Positions 47,086 through 55,629 of a DNA stretch of 64,000 bases are shown piece by piece. Numbering within the stretch: the first letter of the stretch is position 1; the number at the start of each line of letters is the position of its first letter. A model generated the notes under the pieces. It was given only the letters and a program-made list of their open reading frames with translations. It did not search any database and had not been told where the DNA came from. The stretch covers positions 2,852,001 to 2,916,000 of the forward strand of contig NZ_CP066129.1 of the NCBI RefSeq assembly GCF_019242955.1, read 5' to 3'. Both the position numbers and the translations under genes were made by a program. This DNA comes from Morganella morganii (GTDB lineage Bacteria; Pseudomonadota; Gammaproteobacteria; Enterobacterales; Enterobacteriaceae).

Positions 47086-48354
47086 TCAGCCGCCGATAAA
47101 CAGCCCGGCAATTGTGGCCGCCATCAGGTTGGATAACACCCCGGCGACCAGCGCTTTCATCCCGAGAGTGGCAATCTCTTTGCGCCGGTTCGGGATCAGG
47201 CTGCCGATGCCGCCGATAGCAATCGCCACGGTACCGAAGTTGGCAAAACCACAAAGTGCAAACGAGAGGATGATTTGTGTCCGCTCTGTCATCGGCAGAC
47301 CGGTAGCTGCCACCACTTCATTCCCTTTCAGGTATTCGGCCAGGTTGGCATAAGCAAAAAATTCGTTGATAACAATTTTCTGTCCGATAATCGCACCGGA
47401 TGTCAGCGCTTCATTCCACGGTATCCCCATCAGCCACGCCAGCGGTGACAGCAGATAGCCGAGGATCAGTTCCATGCTCAGATCCGGCAGGCCAAACCAG
47501 CCGCCGACACCGCCGAGCAGCCCGTTTAACAGCGCCACGAGGCTGACAAACGCCAGCAGCATCGCGCCGACCGCCAGTGCCATATTCAGGCCGTTAATCG
47601 CCCCTTCCGCTGCCGCATCAATAATATTCGCCGGACGGTTTTCCTGTACCGGTTTGGCATTGGATTCATCTGCGGTCTGCTGTGTTTCCGGGATCATCAG
47701 TTTGGCAAACAGTAACCCGCCCGGAGCGGCCATAAAGGACGCCGCCAGCAGATATTCCATTTTCACCCCCAGCGAAGCATAACTCACCAGCATGGTACCG
47801 GCGATAGATGCCAGCCCGCCGCACAGCACTGCAAACAGTTCTGAGCGGGTCATACTGCCGAGATACGGTTTAACCAGCAATGGTGCTTCGGTGACGCCGA
47901 GGAAAATATTAGCTGCCGAGTTCATCGATTCTGCCCGGCTGGTTTTCAGCAGGCGCTGTAACGCCCCGCCGACCCAGCGCACGAGGATCTGCATAATTCC
48001 CAGGTAATAAAGTACCGCTGACAATGCGGAGAAAAAGACAATGATCGGCAATACACGCAGTGCGATAACAAATCCGCCGCTGCCGAAGATCTCAAACATT
48101 TTGTCAGAAACAAGGCCGCCGAAAATAAAGGATGTGCCGGCATTATTGAAGTTGATCACTGTGGTGACCGCCTCCGCCATCACAAATAATACCTGCTGTC
48201 CGGCCGGGGAGTAGAGAATTAACCCGCCCAGTGCCAGTTCAATAGTAAAAGCCAGTACCACCGTACGCAGATTAATGGCGCGGCGGTTTTCAGACAGTAA
48301 ATAACCTATTCCCAGCAGTACCACGATCCCGAGAATGCCGATTGCTGTATTCAT
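47086..48354 (-). CDS. NupC/NupX family nucleoside transporter
   Basis: 422 residues from ATG 48354 (MNTAIGILGIVVLLGIGYLL); an upstream frame to 48417 is not needed. Concentrative nucleoside transporter family: FVIALRVLPIIVFFSALSAV, FLGVTEAPLLVKPYLGSMTR (the ligand-binding hairpin region) and the C-terminal FALCGFANFGTVAIAIGGIG. Length fits the YeiJ/YeiM (NupX/PsuT) group rather than NupC. Divergent from deoD, which would cleave the imported nucleosides. Confidence 0.92.
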   Translation of the reverse strand: MNTAIGILGIVVLLGIGYLLSENRRAINLRTVVLAFTIELALGGLILYSPAGQQVLFVMAEAVTTVINFNNAGTSFIFGGLVSDKMFEIFGSGGFVIALRVLPIIVFFSALSAVLYYLGIMQILVRWVGGALQRLLKTSRAESMNSAANIFLGVTEAPLLVKPYLGSMTRSELFAVLCGGLASIAGTMLVSYASLGVKMEYLLAASFMAAPGGLLFAKLMIPETQQTADESNAKPVQENRPANIIDAAAEGAINGLNMALAVGAMLLAFVSLVALLNGLLGGVGGWFGLPDLSMELILGYLLSPLAWLMGIPWNEALTSGAIIGQKIVINEFFAYANLAEYLKGNEVVAATGLPMTERTQIILSFALCGFANFGTVAIAIGGIGSLIPNRRKEIATLGMKALVAGVLSNLMAATIAGLFIGG

Positions 48355-48486
48355 AATGTGTAATCCGGTAAAAACCCTGAGTGAAAAATCCGCCGGCAGC
48401 GGCGGCATAAAAACCAAACCGTGTTAACATGCTGACCAACAAATACCGACCCTTCACACGGTTTGATTGAGAGGAGAGTGCTTTTT

Positions 48487-49194
48487 ATGGCAGTTGCAAT
48501 TCAGGCAAGCGCAAACGATTTCGCAGAAACCATTATTATGCCCGGAGATCCCCTGCGCGCCAAGTTTATTGCTGAACATTATTTGTCGCAGGCGCGGGAA
48601 GTAAACAGTGTCCGCAATATGCTGGGTTATACCGGAGAATACAAAGGCAAACCGGTTTCGGTGATGGCCCACGGCATGGGTATCCCCTCCATCTCGATGT
48701 ATGCGTATGAGTTGATTCAGGATTTCGGCGTAAAAAACCTGATCCGTATCGGCACCTGTGGCGCGGTACGGGATGATGTGTCACTGATGGATGTGGTGAT
48801 TGCCATGGGCGCCAGTACCGATTCCAAAGTGAACCGTGACCGCTTTTACGGTAACGACCTCGCGGCGCTGGCAGACTGGCATCTGCTTTCATCTGCGGTG
48901 AAAACGGCTGAACGTCTGCAATTACCGGTCAAAACCGGCAATGTGTTTACTGCGGATCTGTTTTATACCACCCGCCCGGAACTGTTTGCGGTGATGGAGC
49001 AGTACGGTATTCTCGGGGTGGATATGGAAGTCGCCGGACTGTATACCGTCGCGGCAGAACTCGGGGCAAAAGCACTGGCGATTCTTACAACGTCTGATCA
49101 TATTAAAAACGGCGGAAAACTGACTATCGACCAGCGTCAGAATGCAATGCACAACATGATTGAGCTGGCGCTGGAAACCGCCCTTTCTCTCTGA
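48487..49194 (+). CDS. deoD: DeoD-type purine nucleoside phosphorylase
   Basis: Cleaves purine (deoxy)nucleosides with phosphate to base and (deoxy)ribose-1-phosphate. 235 residues from ATG 48487 with AGGAG upstream. Phosphate and ribose motifs: [37 protein letters not shown], and [12 protein letters not shown]; catalytic Asp in TTSDHIK. Somewhat divergent from E. coli DeoD, and its neighbour is a nucleoside transporter rather than deoCAB, so it may be a second, dedicated copy. Confidence 0.92.
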   Translation: MAVAIQASANDFAETIIMPGDPLRAKFIAEHYLSQAREVNSVRNMLGYTGEYKGKPVSVMAHGMGIPSISMYAYELIQDFGVKNLIRIGTCGAVRDDVSLMDVVIAMGASTDSKVNRDRFYGNDLAALADWHLLSSAVKTAERLQLPVKTGNVFTADLFYTTRPELFAVMEQYGILGVDMEVAGLYTVAAELGAKALAILTTSDHIKNGGKLTIDQRQNAMHNMIELALETALSL

Positions 49195-49223
49195 TCCGCC
49201 ACTCTGATCCGCCACTCTGATAA
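49189..49223 (+). repeat. 13-bp tandem repeats across the deoD stop codon
   Basis: CTCTGATCCGCCA at 49189-49201 and 49202-49214, then a partial unit CTCTGATAA at 49215-49223. The first unit contains the deoD stop codon TGA. Confidence 0.93.
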
Positions 49224-49236
49224 GTACTAAAAAAGA

Positions 49237-49258
49237 AAAAGCGCCGTAAAGGCGCTTT
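49237..49258. terminator. Bidirectional terminator after deoD
   Basis: AAAAGCGCC / GGCGCTTT stem with loop GTAAA, between deoD and the convergent DUF4822-like gene. Confidence 0.85.
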
Positions 49259-49272
49259 ATCCGGGGATGAAT

Positions 49273-49758
49273 TTACTCTGCGGATTTCGGTTTATGGACA
49301 ATATCCGCGTAATGGCTTTTATCATCCGGTTTCGGATAAACGCGGTAAATATATTCATCCGGCGTTACTTTGATATTTTCCACCACGCGGGTAAATAATA
49401 CTTCCCCTTTGTCATTCTTACCGGTCAGCGTCCGGGTTTTACCATCTGCGCTGAATGACCAGTCGCCCTGTAATTTCAGCTTACCTTCCGGGGTATACAT
49501 TTTGACTGAACCGTCTTTTTCATAATCTGCCAGTCCGAAGAAACCGGCAACCGTCTCATCAGTGGCAGGAATGGCATTCCCGTCCTGATCCAGGGCTTCC
49601 GTGGTTACCCAGGTTTTGCCAATCAGATAATCTGCCGTATTCCCGGCTTTCTGTGCTGTGGTTGCTGCTGTTTTTTCCTGAGCAGGCGTCTGCGCCGCCA
49701 GTGCTGAAAATGAAAATGCCGCAGCGATAACGCCGGCAATCAGTGTCATTTTTTTCAT
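49273..49758 (-). CDS. Secreted protein, DUF4822-like
   Basis: 161 residues with a Sec signal (MKKMTLIAGVIAAAFSFSAL, cut after ALA). Mature beta-rich domain: DYLIGKTWVTTEALDQDGNA, GFFGLADYEKDGSVKMYTPE, LQGDWSFSADGKTRTLTGKN. The pattern resembles DUF4822 proteins as recalled (lipocalin-like). Periplasmic or extracellular; function unknown. Confidence 0.75.
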   Translation of the reverse strand: MKKMTLIAGVIAAAFSFSALAAQTPAQEKTAATTAQKAGNTADYLIGKTWVTTEALDQDGNAIPATDETVAGFFGLADYEKDGSVKMYTPEGKLKLQGDWSFSADGKTRTLTGKNDKGEVLFTRVVENIKVTPDEYIYRVYPKPDDKSHYADIVHKPKSAE

Positions 49759-50095
49759 ATCAGTTCCCTTTGTTAATAAGTTTATTGTCTTTGTAGTGAT
49801 AACAAGTCTGAATATTAATCATAAGCAAATAAATCTTGTTCGCTCATTTTTTACGTAAGGAAATATAAAAGTACTTAAATATCCGGCTTATTTCTGACAC
49901 ATATTTTCCGGAATCCCTCATCCGGAATATGGAGAAAAAATGAAGGAATGTGCAGATATTATGATGAATTGTGCAGGGATTATGATTTCACCGTCAGTAA
50001 GGGTAAAACGGATTGCCAGTACGGACGGCATCGGCAATGATGATACCAACAGCGAAACGACGTATCAGAAATCAACATCAGAAAGGAATATTAAT
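49759..50095. other. Gap between two divergent secreted-protein genes
   Basis: 337 bp. AT-rich left half with promoter-like sequence for the minus-strand gene. At 49947-49988 there is an imperfect 20-21-bp tandem duplication (GTGCAGATATTATGAT / GTGCAGGGATTATGAT). A longer in-frame start at 49940 exists for the next gene, but the signal peptide start at 50096 is preferred. Confidence 0.5.
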
Positions 50096-50593
50096 ATGAA
50101 AAAGATCATTGCCAGTGTTATCGGATTGAGTTTGTTAGGTGCCGGGTTTACAGCGATCGCCGCACCAGCCCCGGCAAATCAGCCACAGCAGAATGGTCAG
50201 TACATGGATGGTAACGGTTATTGCGACGGTAACGGCGGACGCCACATGATGCGCGGCAACCATGACGGACGCGGCTATCATAACAAACGCGGTTACCATA
50301 ATAACCGGGCGCCGGTTTTCCAGTCTTCACTGACAACCGCCACGCCGGGCGAAGCGCTGAAAAAAATGAGCGCTGATGCCCCTGCAATCAGTAAAGACGG
50401 CAAACAGTATTTTGTACGTGCCAGCGTCCGTGATATCAACGGTAACACGCTGTATCAGTCTTCATTATCCACCGCAACGCCAAAAGAAGCACTGGCGAAA
50501 ATGGCGGCTGATGCTCCGGCTGCCGCATCCGGTCAGCAGTATTATGTCCGCGCCGGTATTATGGAAATTCTGCCGGTTAACACCGCACAGTAA
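50096..50593 (+). CDS. Secreted protein with two internal repeats
   Basis: 165 residues from ATG 50096, preceded by AAAGGA. Sec signal (MKKIIASVIGLSLLGAGFTA, cut near AIA). A Gly/Asn/His/Arg-rich segment (about 30-72, HMMRGNHDGRGYHNKRGYHN) is followed by two similar about 40-residue units: the first with FQSSLTTATPGEALKKMSAD and QYFVRASVRDI, the second with YQSSLSTATPKEALAKMAAD and QYYVRAGIMEI. Probably a small periplasmic or surface protein made by domain duplication; the His-rich part could bind metal. No family recognised. Confidence 0.78.
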   Translation: MKKIIASVIGLSLLGAGFTAIAAPAPANQPQQNGQYMDGNGYCDGNGGRHMMRGNHDGRGYHNKRGYHNNRAPVFQSSLTTATPGEALKKMSADAPAISKDGKQYFVRASVRDINGNTLYQSSLSTATPKEALAKMAADAPAAASGQQYYVRAGIMEILPVNTAQ

Positions 50594-50611
50594 TCCGCAT
50601 AGCGCAGAAAC

Positions 50612-50641
50612 AAAAACACCGCGTACTGACGCGGTGTTTTT
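50612..50641. terminator. Bidirectional terminator
   Basis: Perfect 12-bp stem AAAAACACCGCG / CGCGGTGTTTTT with loop TACTGA, between the repeat protein and the convergent MFS gene. Confidence 0.93.
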
Positions 50642-50657
50642 CTATTTATAACTGAGA

Positions 50658-51818
50658 TCAGCTTGCCAGAATCCGGGATTTGCGGCGTACCGCTGACAGC
50701 AGCATATAAATCGCGGTGGACAGCAACACAATAAAGAAGAAGTTCATAATACCGTCAGGCTGTTTCATAAACTGTCCGGCCACCAGCGGCCCGGCTGCCG
50801 AGCCGACGCTGTAGCAGAACAGCATCACCTGTGTCGCCGCCACAATCACATTTGCCGTGAGTGTGTCACACGCAAGTGTGATCGCCACCGGATACAGCGC
50901 AAAAGAGGACATGCCCAGCAGTGTCAGCGCTGCCACCATCACCAGATAGTGGCCGGAGAGGTAAATCATTCCCATCGCAAATACCCCGGCAAGAGACACC
51001 ATTGCCAGCAATAAAACTTTACTCATCCGCGAGGATAACTTGCTGATCACCGGCTGAATAATCATCCCGCCGAGGATAATCGCCGCCATCAGCCCGCCGA
51101 CCTGCTCCGTATTGTAGTGTTTTTCCTGTAACGCCAGCGGCATCAGCCCGTAAATCGTGCCCATAACAATACCGGAGGTCATGCAGCCGACCATGGCCGG
51201 TTTGCTCAGACGCAGGATTTTTTTCAGTGATAAGCTTTGATGCCCGCCGTGACAGACTGGTTGCGCTTTGGAAAGCAGCGGCGGCAGTACGGCTGCAAAC
51301 AGCAGAACCATGACCACCGCAAACGGCACGATACCCGCAGTCCCGAACACACCAATCGCCAGCTGGCCCAGTGTGGTTCCGCCATACAGCGCTGTCATAT
51401 AAAAGCTCAGGCGTTTAGCGCGGATTGCCGGGTTATCGCCAATCAGCAGCCAGGATTCAATCACCACAAAAATACCGGCGACCGCCACCCCGGCCAGCAT
51501 ACGGGATGCCAGCCATGCGCTGAGATCGGTATAAAACGGTAAAACCGCCACCGTTGCCGCCAGGGCCAGCACAAAGAGAATAAAGGAACGGCGATGACCG
51601 ATACGGGCAATCACCGGCTCAATCAGCATCGAACCGAGTAATAAACCGATATAGTAAGCACTGGCTAACCAGCCTGCATAATCTGTACCGATGGCAAAAT
51701 GGCCCAGCGATAACGGGATCAGGCTCATCAGATAACCAGATGCAATCGCAAATAACGTCAGACCTGCGACAGGAATTAACACACTGTCAGGACGCGGCGT
51801 GCGGGTGCTGTGACTCAC
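50658..51818 (-). CDS. MFS transporter, YcaD-like
   Basis: 386 residues, 12 membrane helices. MFS signature in the 2-3 loop (EPVIARIGHRRSFILFVLAL). FVVIESWLLIGDNPAIRAKR and FYMTALYGGTTLGQLAIGVF correspond to conserved YcaD segments (VVESALMCSGT...NRGR) as recalled, and GIVMGTIYGLMPLALQEKHY to the helix 7 region. Substrate unknown. Monocistronic. Confidence 0.87.
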   Translation of the reverse strand: MSHSTRTPRPDSVLIPVAGLTLFAIASGYLMSLIPLSLGHFAIGTDYAGWLASAYYIGLLLGSMLIEPVIARIGHRRSFILFVLALAATVAVLPFYTDLSAWLASRMLAGVAVAGIFVVIESWLLIGDNPAIRAKRLSFYMTALYGGTTLGQLAIGVFGTAGIVPFAVVMVLLFAAVLPPLLSKAQPVCHGGHQSLSLKKILRLSKPAMVGCMTSGIVMGTIYGLMPLALQEKHYNTEQVGGLMAAIILGGMIIQPVISKLSSRMSKVLLLAMVSLAGVFAMGMIYLSGHYLVMVAALTLLGMSSFALYPVAITLACDTLTANVIVAATQVMLFCYSVGSAAGPLVAGQFMKQPDGIMNFFFIVLLSTAIYMLLSAVRRKSRILAS

Positions 51819-52102
51819 TGCTTTTCTCCACCTAAAACAAAAAAATCAAAAAAAACATGACGCTGCTTTTTTTCTCAGGCTGTTTCATCGCCAAAATGGT
51901 TGATGACGGGTCATTGATAGAAGCAGTGGATTGTGAATTTATGTCTGAAACGGAGCGGAATATAGCCCCTTGAGAGGGAAAAATGAAATCAAAAAAACTA
52001 ATGGCTGCGAGTAGTTTTTGTTATGGAAGGAAATAACAGAGGAATATGGGGTTTCCCCTGTTATTTTTGGTATTTTCACATGCAGATTAACAAAAAAATA
52101 AC

Positions 52103-52963
52103 TTATTTTTCCTTATCCGCCGGTAACAGTGAAATTACGGTATCCAGCGCATCCGGGATAACACTGCCGTGTGATTTACCGGGGAAGGTCAGGAACCGGC
52201 ACTGTTTGTCCCGCAGTTGTAACTGCTCACAAACTTCCCGTGCGGTAATGTCACTGTAACGGACAGAGAGATTGTGTTTCTGCTCTTCACTCATTTTGCT
52301 CAGGTCCGGCTTTTCTTCCAGCCCGCCCTGAGTGATAGTCAGACGGATATCCGGCGGGAGGCGGTCAAAGCGCTCTGCCGTCATATAAGTGCCATGACCC
52401 CACCACAGAGACGGGCTGGCACTGATGTAATCGGTAAATAAACCGGGCTCATCTGTAGCTGTCCGCAGCACAAACAGCCCGCCGAGGCTGTGGCCGAAGA
52501 AGTAGCGGCGGTCGTTAACGGAATAGTGACTGCTCACCCACGGAATAACCTGTTCACGGATAAACTGCCGGAAAGGCTGTTCACCGCCGCCTGCTGCAAA
52601 TTGTTCACCTGCTGCGGGTGGTGTGTAATCAAAAGTGCGGGTTTTCGGGTAAGCCTGGTCAGAGAGATAACCGATTCCCACTACCAGCGGCAGAGGCCGT
52701 TTTTTTCCGGCGCTGAGCCGGTTAATCATCATCGGAAACTGGCCGTTACCATCAAGCATATAGAGTACGGTGTACGCCGTCTGCGGCTGTTTCGGCTGCG
52801 CGATAAAGAGGCGGTAGTGACGATCGCCCTGCTGCATCTCATGATGCGTTACCGTAAATTGTTGTTCTGCCGCTTCAGTGAGCGGCGTGATCTCTTGTGA
52901 AGGCCGCGCCATCAGGGGGGATACCGCCATCATGCAACAAATCACCATTATTTTTTTCCACAT
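52103..52963 (-). CDS. Periplasmic siderophore esterase-like hydrolase (IroE-like)
   Basis: 286 residues from ATG 52963 (MWKKIMVICCMMAVSPLMA, signal); an upstream frame to 53107 overlaps a repeat element and is rejected. Esterase D/Fes-type alpha/beta hydrolase: VLYMLDGNGQFPMMINRL, nucleophile elbow RYFFGHSLGGLFVLRTA with Ser in GHSLG, and C-terminal His in FPGKSHGSVIPDALD. The layout matches IroE, which linearises catecholate siderophores in the periplasm. Same strand and downstream of a CirA-like receptor, with two ERIC elements between them. Confidence 0.85.
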   Translation of the reverse strand: MWKKIMVICCMMAVSPLMARPSQEITPLTEAAEQQFTVTHHEMQQGDRHYRLFIAQPKQPQTAYTVLYMLDGNGQFPMMINRLSAGKKRPLPLVVGIGYLSDQAYPKTRTFDYTPPAAGEQFAAGGGEQPFRQFIREQVIPWVSSHYSVNDRRYFFGHSLGGLFVLRTATDEPGLFTDYISASPSLWWGHGTYMTAERFDRLPPDIRLTITQGGLEEKPDLSKMSEEQKHNLSVRYSDITAREVCEQLQLRDKQCRFLTFPGKSHGSVIPDALDTVISLLPADKEK

Positions 52964-53043
52964 CCTGACTCCGGGAAAACTCGTTTTACTACAGTGCTCC
53001 GGCTGATACCACGCAGAACGAAAAGACGCTGTCACATCCTTGT

Positions 53044-53171
53044 TCGCGAAATCTGCTGAATCATCCGGTTTGTGGCAAGGCGGCAAAGGAAGAATTCCGG
53101 GGAGCATACACCAGTATGTGACCCGGAATTCTGAGTGCAGCCAACACAGCCACAGAGTGGAGGATGACGCA
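53044..53171. repeat. ERIC-like element, first copy
   Basis: About 128 bp. Contains GCGGCAAAGGAAGAATTCCG, GGAGCATACACCAGTATGTG and GCAGCCAACACAGCCACAGA, ending GGATGACGCAG. The order of motifs is that of the enterobacterial repetitive intergenic consensus as recalled; more diverged than the second copy. Confidence 0.8.
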
Positions 53172-53294
53172 GATTCGCTAAATCATTCGCTCTGTAGCAT
53201 GCGGCAAAGTGAGGATATCCCCGGGAGCATACATCAGTATGTGACCGGGGTAGCCGAACGAAGCCAACGCCGCCACAGGGCGAAGAATGACGCG
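53172..53294. repeat. ERIC-like element, second copy
   Basis: About 123 bp, directly after the first and in the same orientation. GCGGCAAAGTGAGGATATCC, CCGGGAGCATACATCAGTAT, GTGACCGGGG and AAGCCAACGC with GAAGAATGACGCG follow the ERIC consensus closely. It touches the 3' end of the CirA-like receptor gene. Confidence 0.87.
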
Positions 53295-53297
53295 TAA

Positions 53298-55337
53298 TCA
53301 GAAATTCAGTTTCAGATTAGCCCAATACCGGCGCCCTTCATCGATCTGCCAGTTCCCGTTAGTATCGATATCATCCCCTTTCTCGTTGGCGATGTTCAGT
53401 ACTGCAAAGTTCAGCAGAGCATTTGGCATGACCTGGTAGGTCATCCCCAGATCGAGGGTGGTGATCCCGCTGCGCTCGCGCGGCTGTTTTGCCCCGTTAC
53501 GCTGCGCTGCCCAGACCTGTTTGCCGGTGTAGTTTGCCTGAGTGTAGAAGTTCATATCCGGGCGGTACTGCCAGTCAAGTCTGGCATTTGCCATATGACG
53601 CGGTGTCATTTCCAGCGGTTGTCCTTTCAGGGATTTGCCGTTGAGTTTTTCATCGTCACTCTTACGTTCTGAATCGGTGAAGGTGTAGTTCAGGTTCAGA
53701 TTCCATTTTTCTGCCACCGGAATACGGGAGGCCATTTCCACACCACGGATATTCGCTTTACCCACGTTGTCGTAGATAAACATATTCAGACCGGTCAGCG
53801 GGTCGGTTTCACCGGCAACCTGGTAGCTGGTCAGCTTGTTCTTGAATTCGGTGTTAAACAGAGTTGCACTGGCAGAGAAACCGGATTCGTGGTCATAAGC
53901 AATACCCAGTTCTTCGGTAACGCTGGTTTCCGGTTTCAGGTCACGGTTACCGTACATGATTGCTGCACCACCCTGTGTCGATGTCCCGAAGCTCGGGCTT
54001 AACTCACGCAGTGTCGGGGCTCGGAAGGCTTTCGCCACGCCGCCTTTAATGGTGATTTCATCGGTCAGTTTATACACGGCATAAGCACGCGGGTTCCAGT
54101 GTTTACCGTAGAATTCGTGGTCGTCCATACGCAGACCGCCGGTCAGCGTCAGATCGTCAGTCACACTGAACTCATCTTCCACAAACAGCGCTTTCTGGTC
54201 TGCCGTGATTTTCTCGGTAACTGTTTGTTTGTTTTTAATCGCGGAGTCATCTTTCAGTTTGGCATACTGATATTGTCCGCCAACGGTCAGAACGTTGGAC
54301 GGCAGGAATGCCGTGACTTTACCGTCAACCACGGTGTTGGTGACTTCCGGACGGCGGGCATCATACGCCATCACCCAATCTTCGTTTACTTTGTTCCATT
54401 TACCGGTATTGGTTTTACGGACGGTATTTTCCTGGTACACACTCACTTCACTGTTGATTTCATCCCAGTCACCTTTCCAGGTCAGCGCCCAGTGATTGCG
54501 ATCGTTGTGTACTTCGGATTTATTGTTTTTCTGCTTCAGGCCGCCGCGCTCAGAGAAATCAGCAATGGATTTCCCCGGAGTGGATGTATGTTCCTGCGTG
54601 CTGCGGCCGACTTCCGCGAGGAATTTCTGTCCTTCAACCGGCGTAAAGGCCAGTTTGGCGGTGATGTTTTTATCGTCTTTACGCGGTGTACCTTCCTGAA
54701 GATGATCTTCACGGCGATAGTTCAGTCCGCCGTACACCTGTAACCCCAGCTTGTCTTTAATCAGCGGGCCGGAGACGTAGAAATCGGTATTTGCGGAGTT
54801 ACCGTAATCTTTACTTTCCTGGATGATACCGCCCATACCCATTGAGCCGTGCCATTCATCCGCTACCGCTTTGGTAATAATGTTGACCACACCGCCCATG
54901 GCATCAGAACCATACAGGGAGGACATTGGTCCGCGGATCACCTCAATACGTTCAATCGCTTCCACCGGCGGGATAAACCCGGCTTCGTAACCGCCGCTGC
55001 CGTTCGGGCGGGATTCACGGCTGTTCTGACGACGACCATCCACCATAATCAGGGTGTAATCGCCGGACAGGCCACGGATACTGATATCGGGCTTCATACT
55101 GCCGCCGATCACACTGACCCCTTCCACATCTTTTACCATGTCAATCAGGTTGGCAGCCGGTTTGTTTTGTAACTGTTCTTTGGTGATAACCGTAATACTC
55201 GCCGGTGCATCGCGCATTTCCTGCGCAAAACCTGACGCGGTAACCACAATGGTATCTTCTTTATTTTCAGCATAAGCGGCAGCAGCCGCTGACATAACAG
55301 CAACAGCAAGCAGTGAGCGTTTGAATGAGGCGTTCAT
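53298..55337 (-). CDS. cirA: TonB-dependent receptor, CirA-like
   Basis: Outer-membrane receptor for catecholate-type iron complexes. About 679 residues from ATG 55337 (AGGGAATAAT upstream); an ATG at 55352 is less likely. Signal peptide cut after AYA, TonB box DTIVVTA, plug domain (DAPASITVITKEQLQNKPAA, IRGLSGDYTLIMVDGRRQNS, IEVIRGPMSSLYGSDAMGGV), then a 22-strand barrel ending in aromatic Phe (YWANLKLNF). E. coli CirA aligns in the plug, in LFVEDEFSVTDDLTLTGGLR and at the end. Two Fur-like boxes lie upstream. Confidence 0.9.
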   Translation of the reverse strand: MNASFKRSLLAVAVMSAAAAAYAENKEDTIVVTASGFAQEMRDAPASITVITKEQLQNKPAANLIDMVKDVEGVSVIGGSMKPDISIRGLSGDYTLIMVDGRRQNSRESRPNGSGGYEAGFIPPVEAIERIEVIRGPMSSLYGSDAMGGVVNIITKAVADEWHGSMGMGGIIQESKDYGNSANTDFYVSGPLIKDKLGLQVYGGLNYRREDHLQEGTPRKDDKNITAKLAFTPVEGQKFLAEVGRSTQEHTSTPGKSIADFSERGGLKQKNNKSEVHNDRNHWALTWKGDWDEINSEVSVYQENTVRKTNTGKWNKVNEDWVMAYDARRPEVTNTVVDGKVTAFLPSNVLTVGGQYQYAKLKDDSAIKNKQTVTEKITADQKALFVEDEFSVTDDLTLTGGLRMDDHEFYGKHWNPRAYAVYKLTDEITIKGGVAKAFRAPTLRELSPSFGTSTQGGAAIMYGNRDLKPETSVTEELGIAYDHESGFSASATLFNTEFKNKLTSYQVAGETDPLTGLNMFIYDNVGKANIRGVEMASRIPVAEKWNLNLNYTFTDSERKSDDEKLNGKSLKGQPLEMTPRHMANARLDWQYRPDMNFYTQANYTGKQVWAAQRNGAKQPRERSGITTLDLGMTYQVMPNALLNFAVLNIANEKGDDIDTNGNWQIDEGRRYWANLKLNF

Positions 55338-55382
55338 ATTATTCCCTGACAAGATTGATATTTTTTATTTGAGATATTAAAT

Positions 55383-55461
55383 GAGAATGATTAATCCTAT
55401 CATTGATATATGCCATTGAGAATATGATCGCAAATGAAAATTATTATCATGATGATAATAA
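55383..55461. promoter_or_regulatory. Two Fur-like boxes upstream of the CirA-like gene
   Basis: 55441-55461 TTATTATCATGATGATAAT(AA) is close to a perfect palindrome of GATAAT units. 55383-55401 GAGAATGATTAATCCTATC matches the 19-bp Fur box at 13 positions. Both are within 125 bp of the start codon. Confidence 0.8.
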
Positions 55462-55530
55462 ATTGCTGTGACATCGTTAAACCTGAAAGTACTGCTGGAA
55501 AGTAAACGGCGGAAATGAAAATGGCGGGAC

Positions 55531-55565
55531 AAAAAAAATGCTGCAAATTCAGACGAATTTGCAGC
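55531..55565 (-). terminator. Terminator of galR
   Basis: Perfect 11-bp stem GCTGCAAATTC / GAATTTGCAGC with loop AGAC, followed on the minus strand by eight Ts. Confidence 0.92.
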
Positions 55566-55629
55566 CTTCTAACAAAGTACCAAAGTAAATAGTGAGGGAT
55601 AACAGATAAATAAAATTAACACATTCTCG

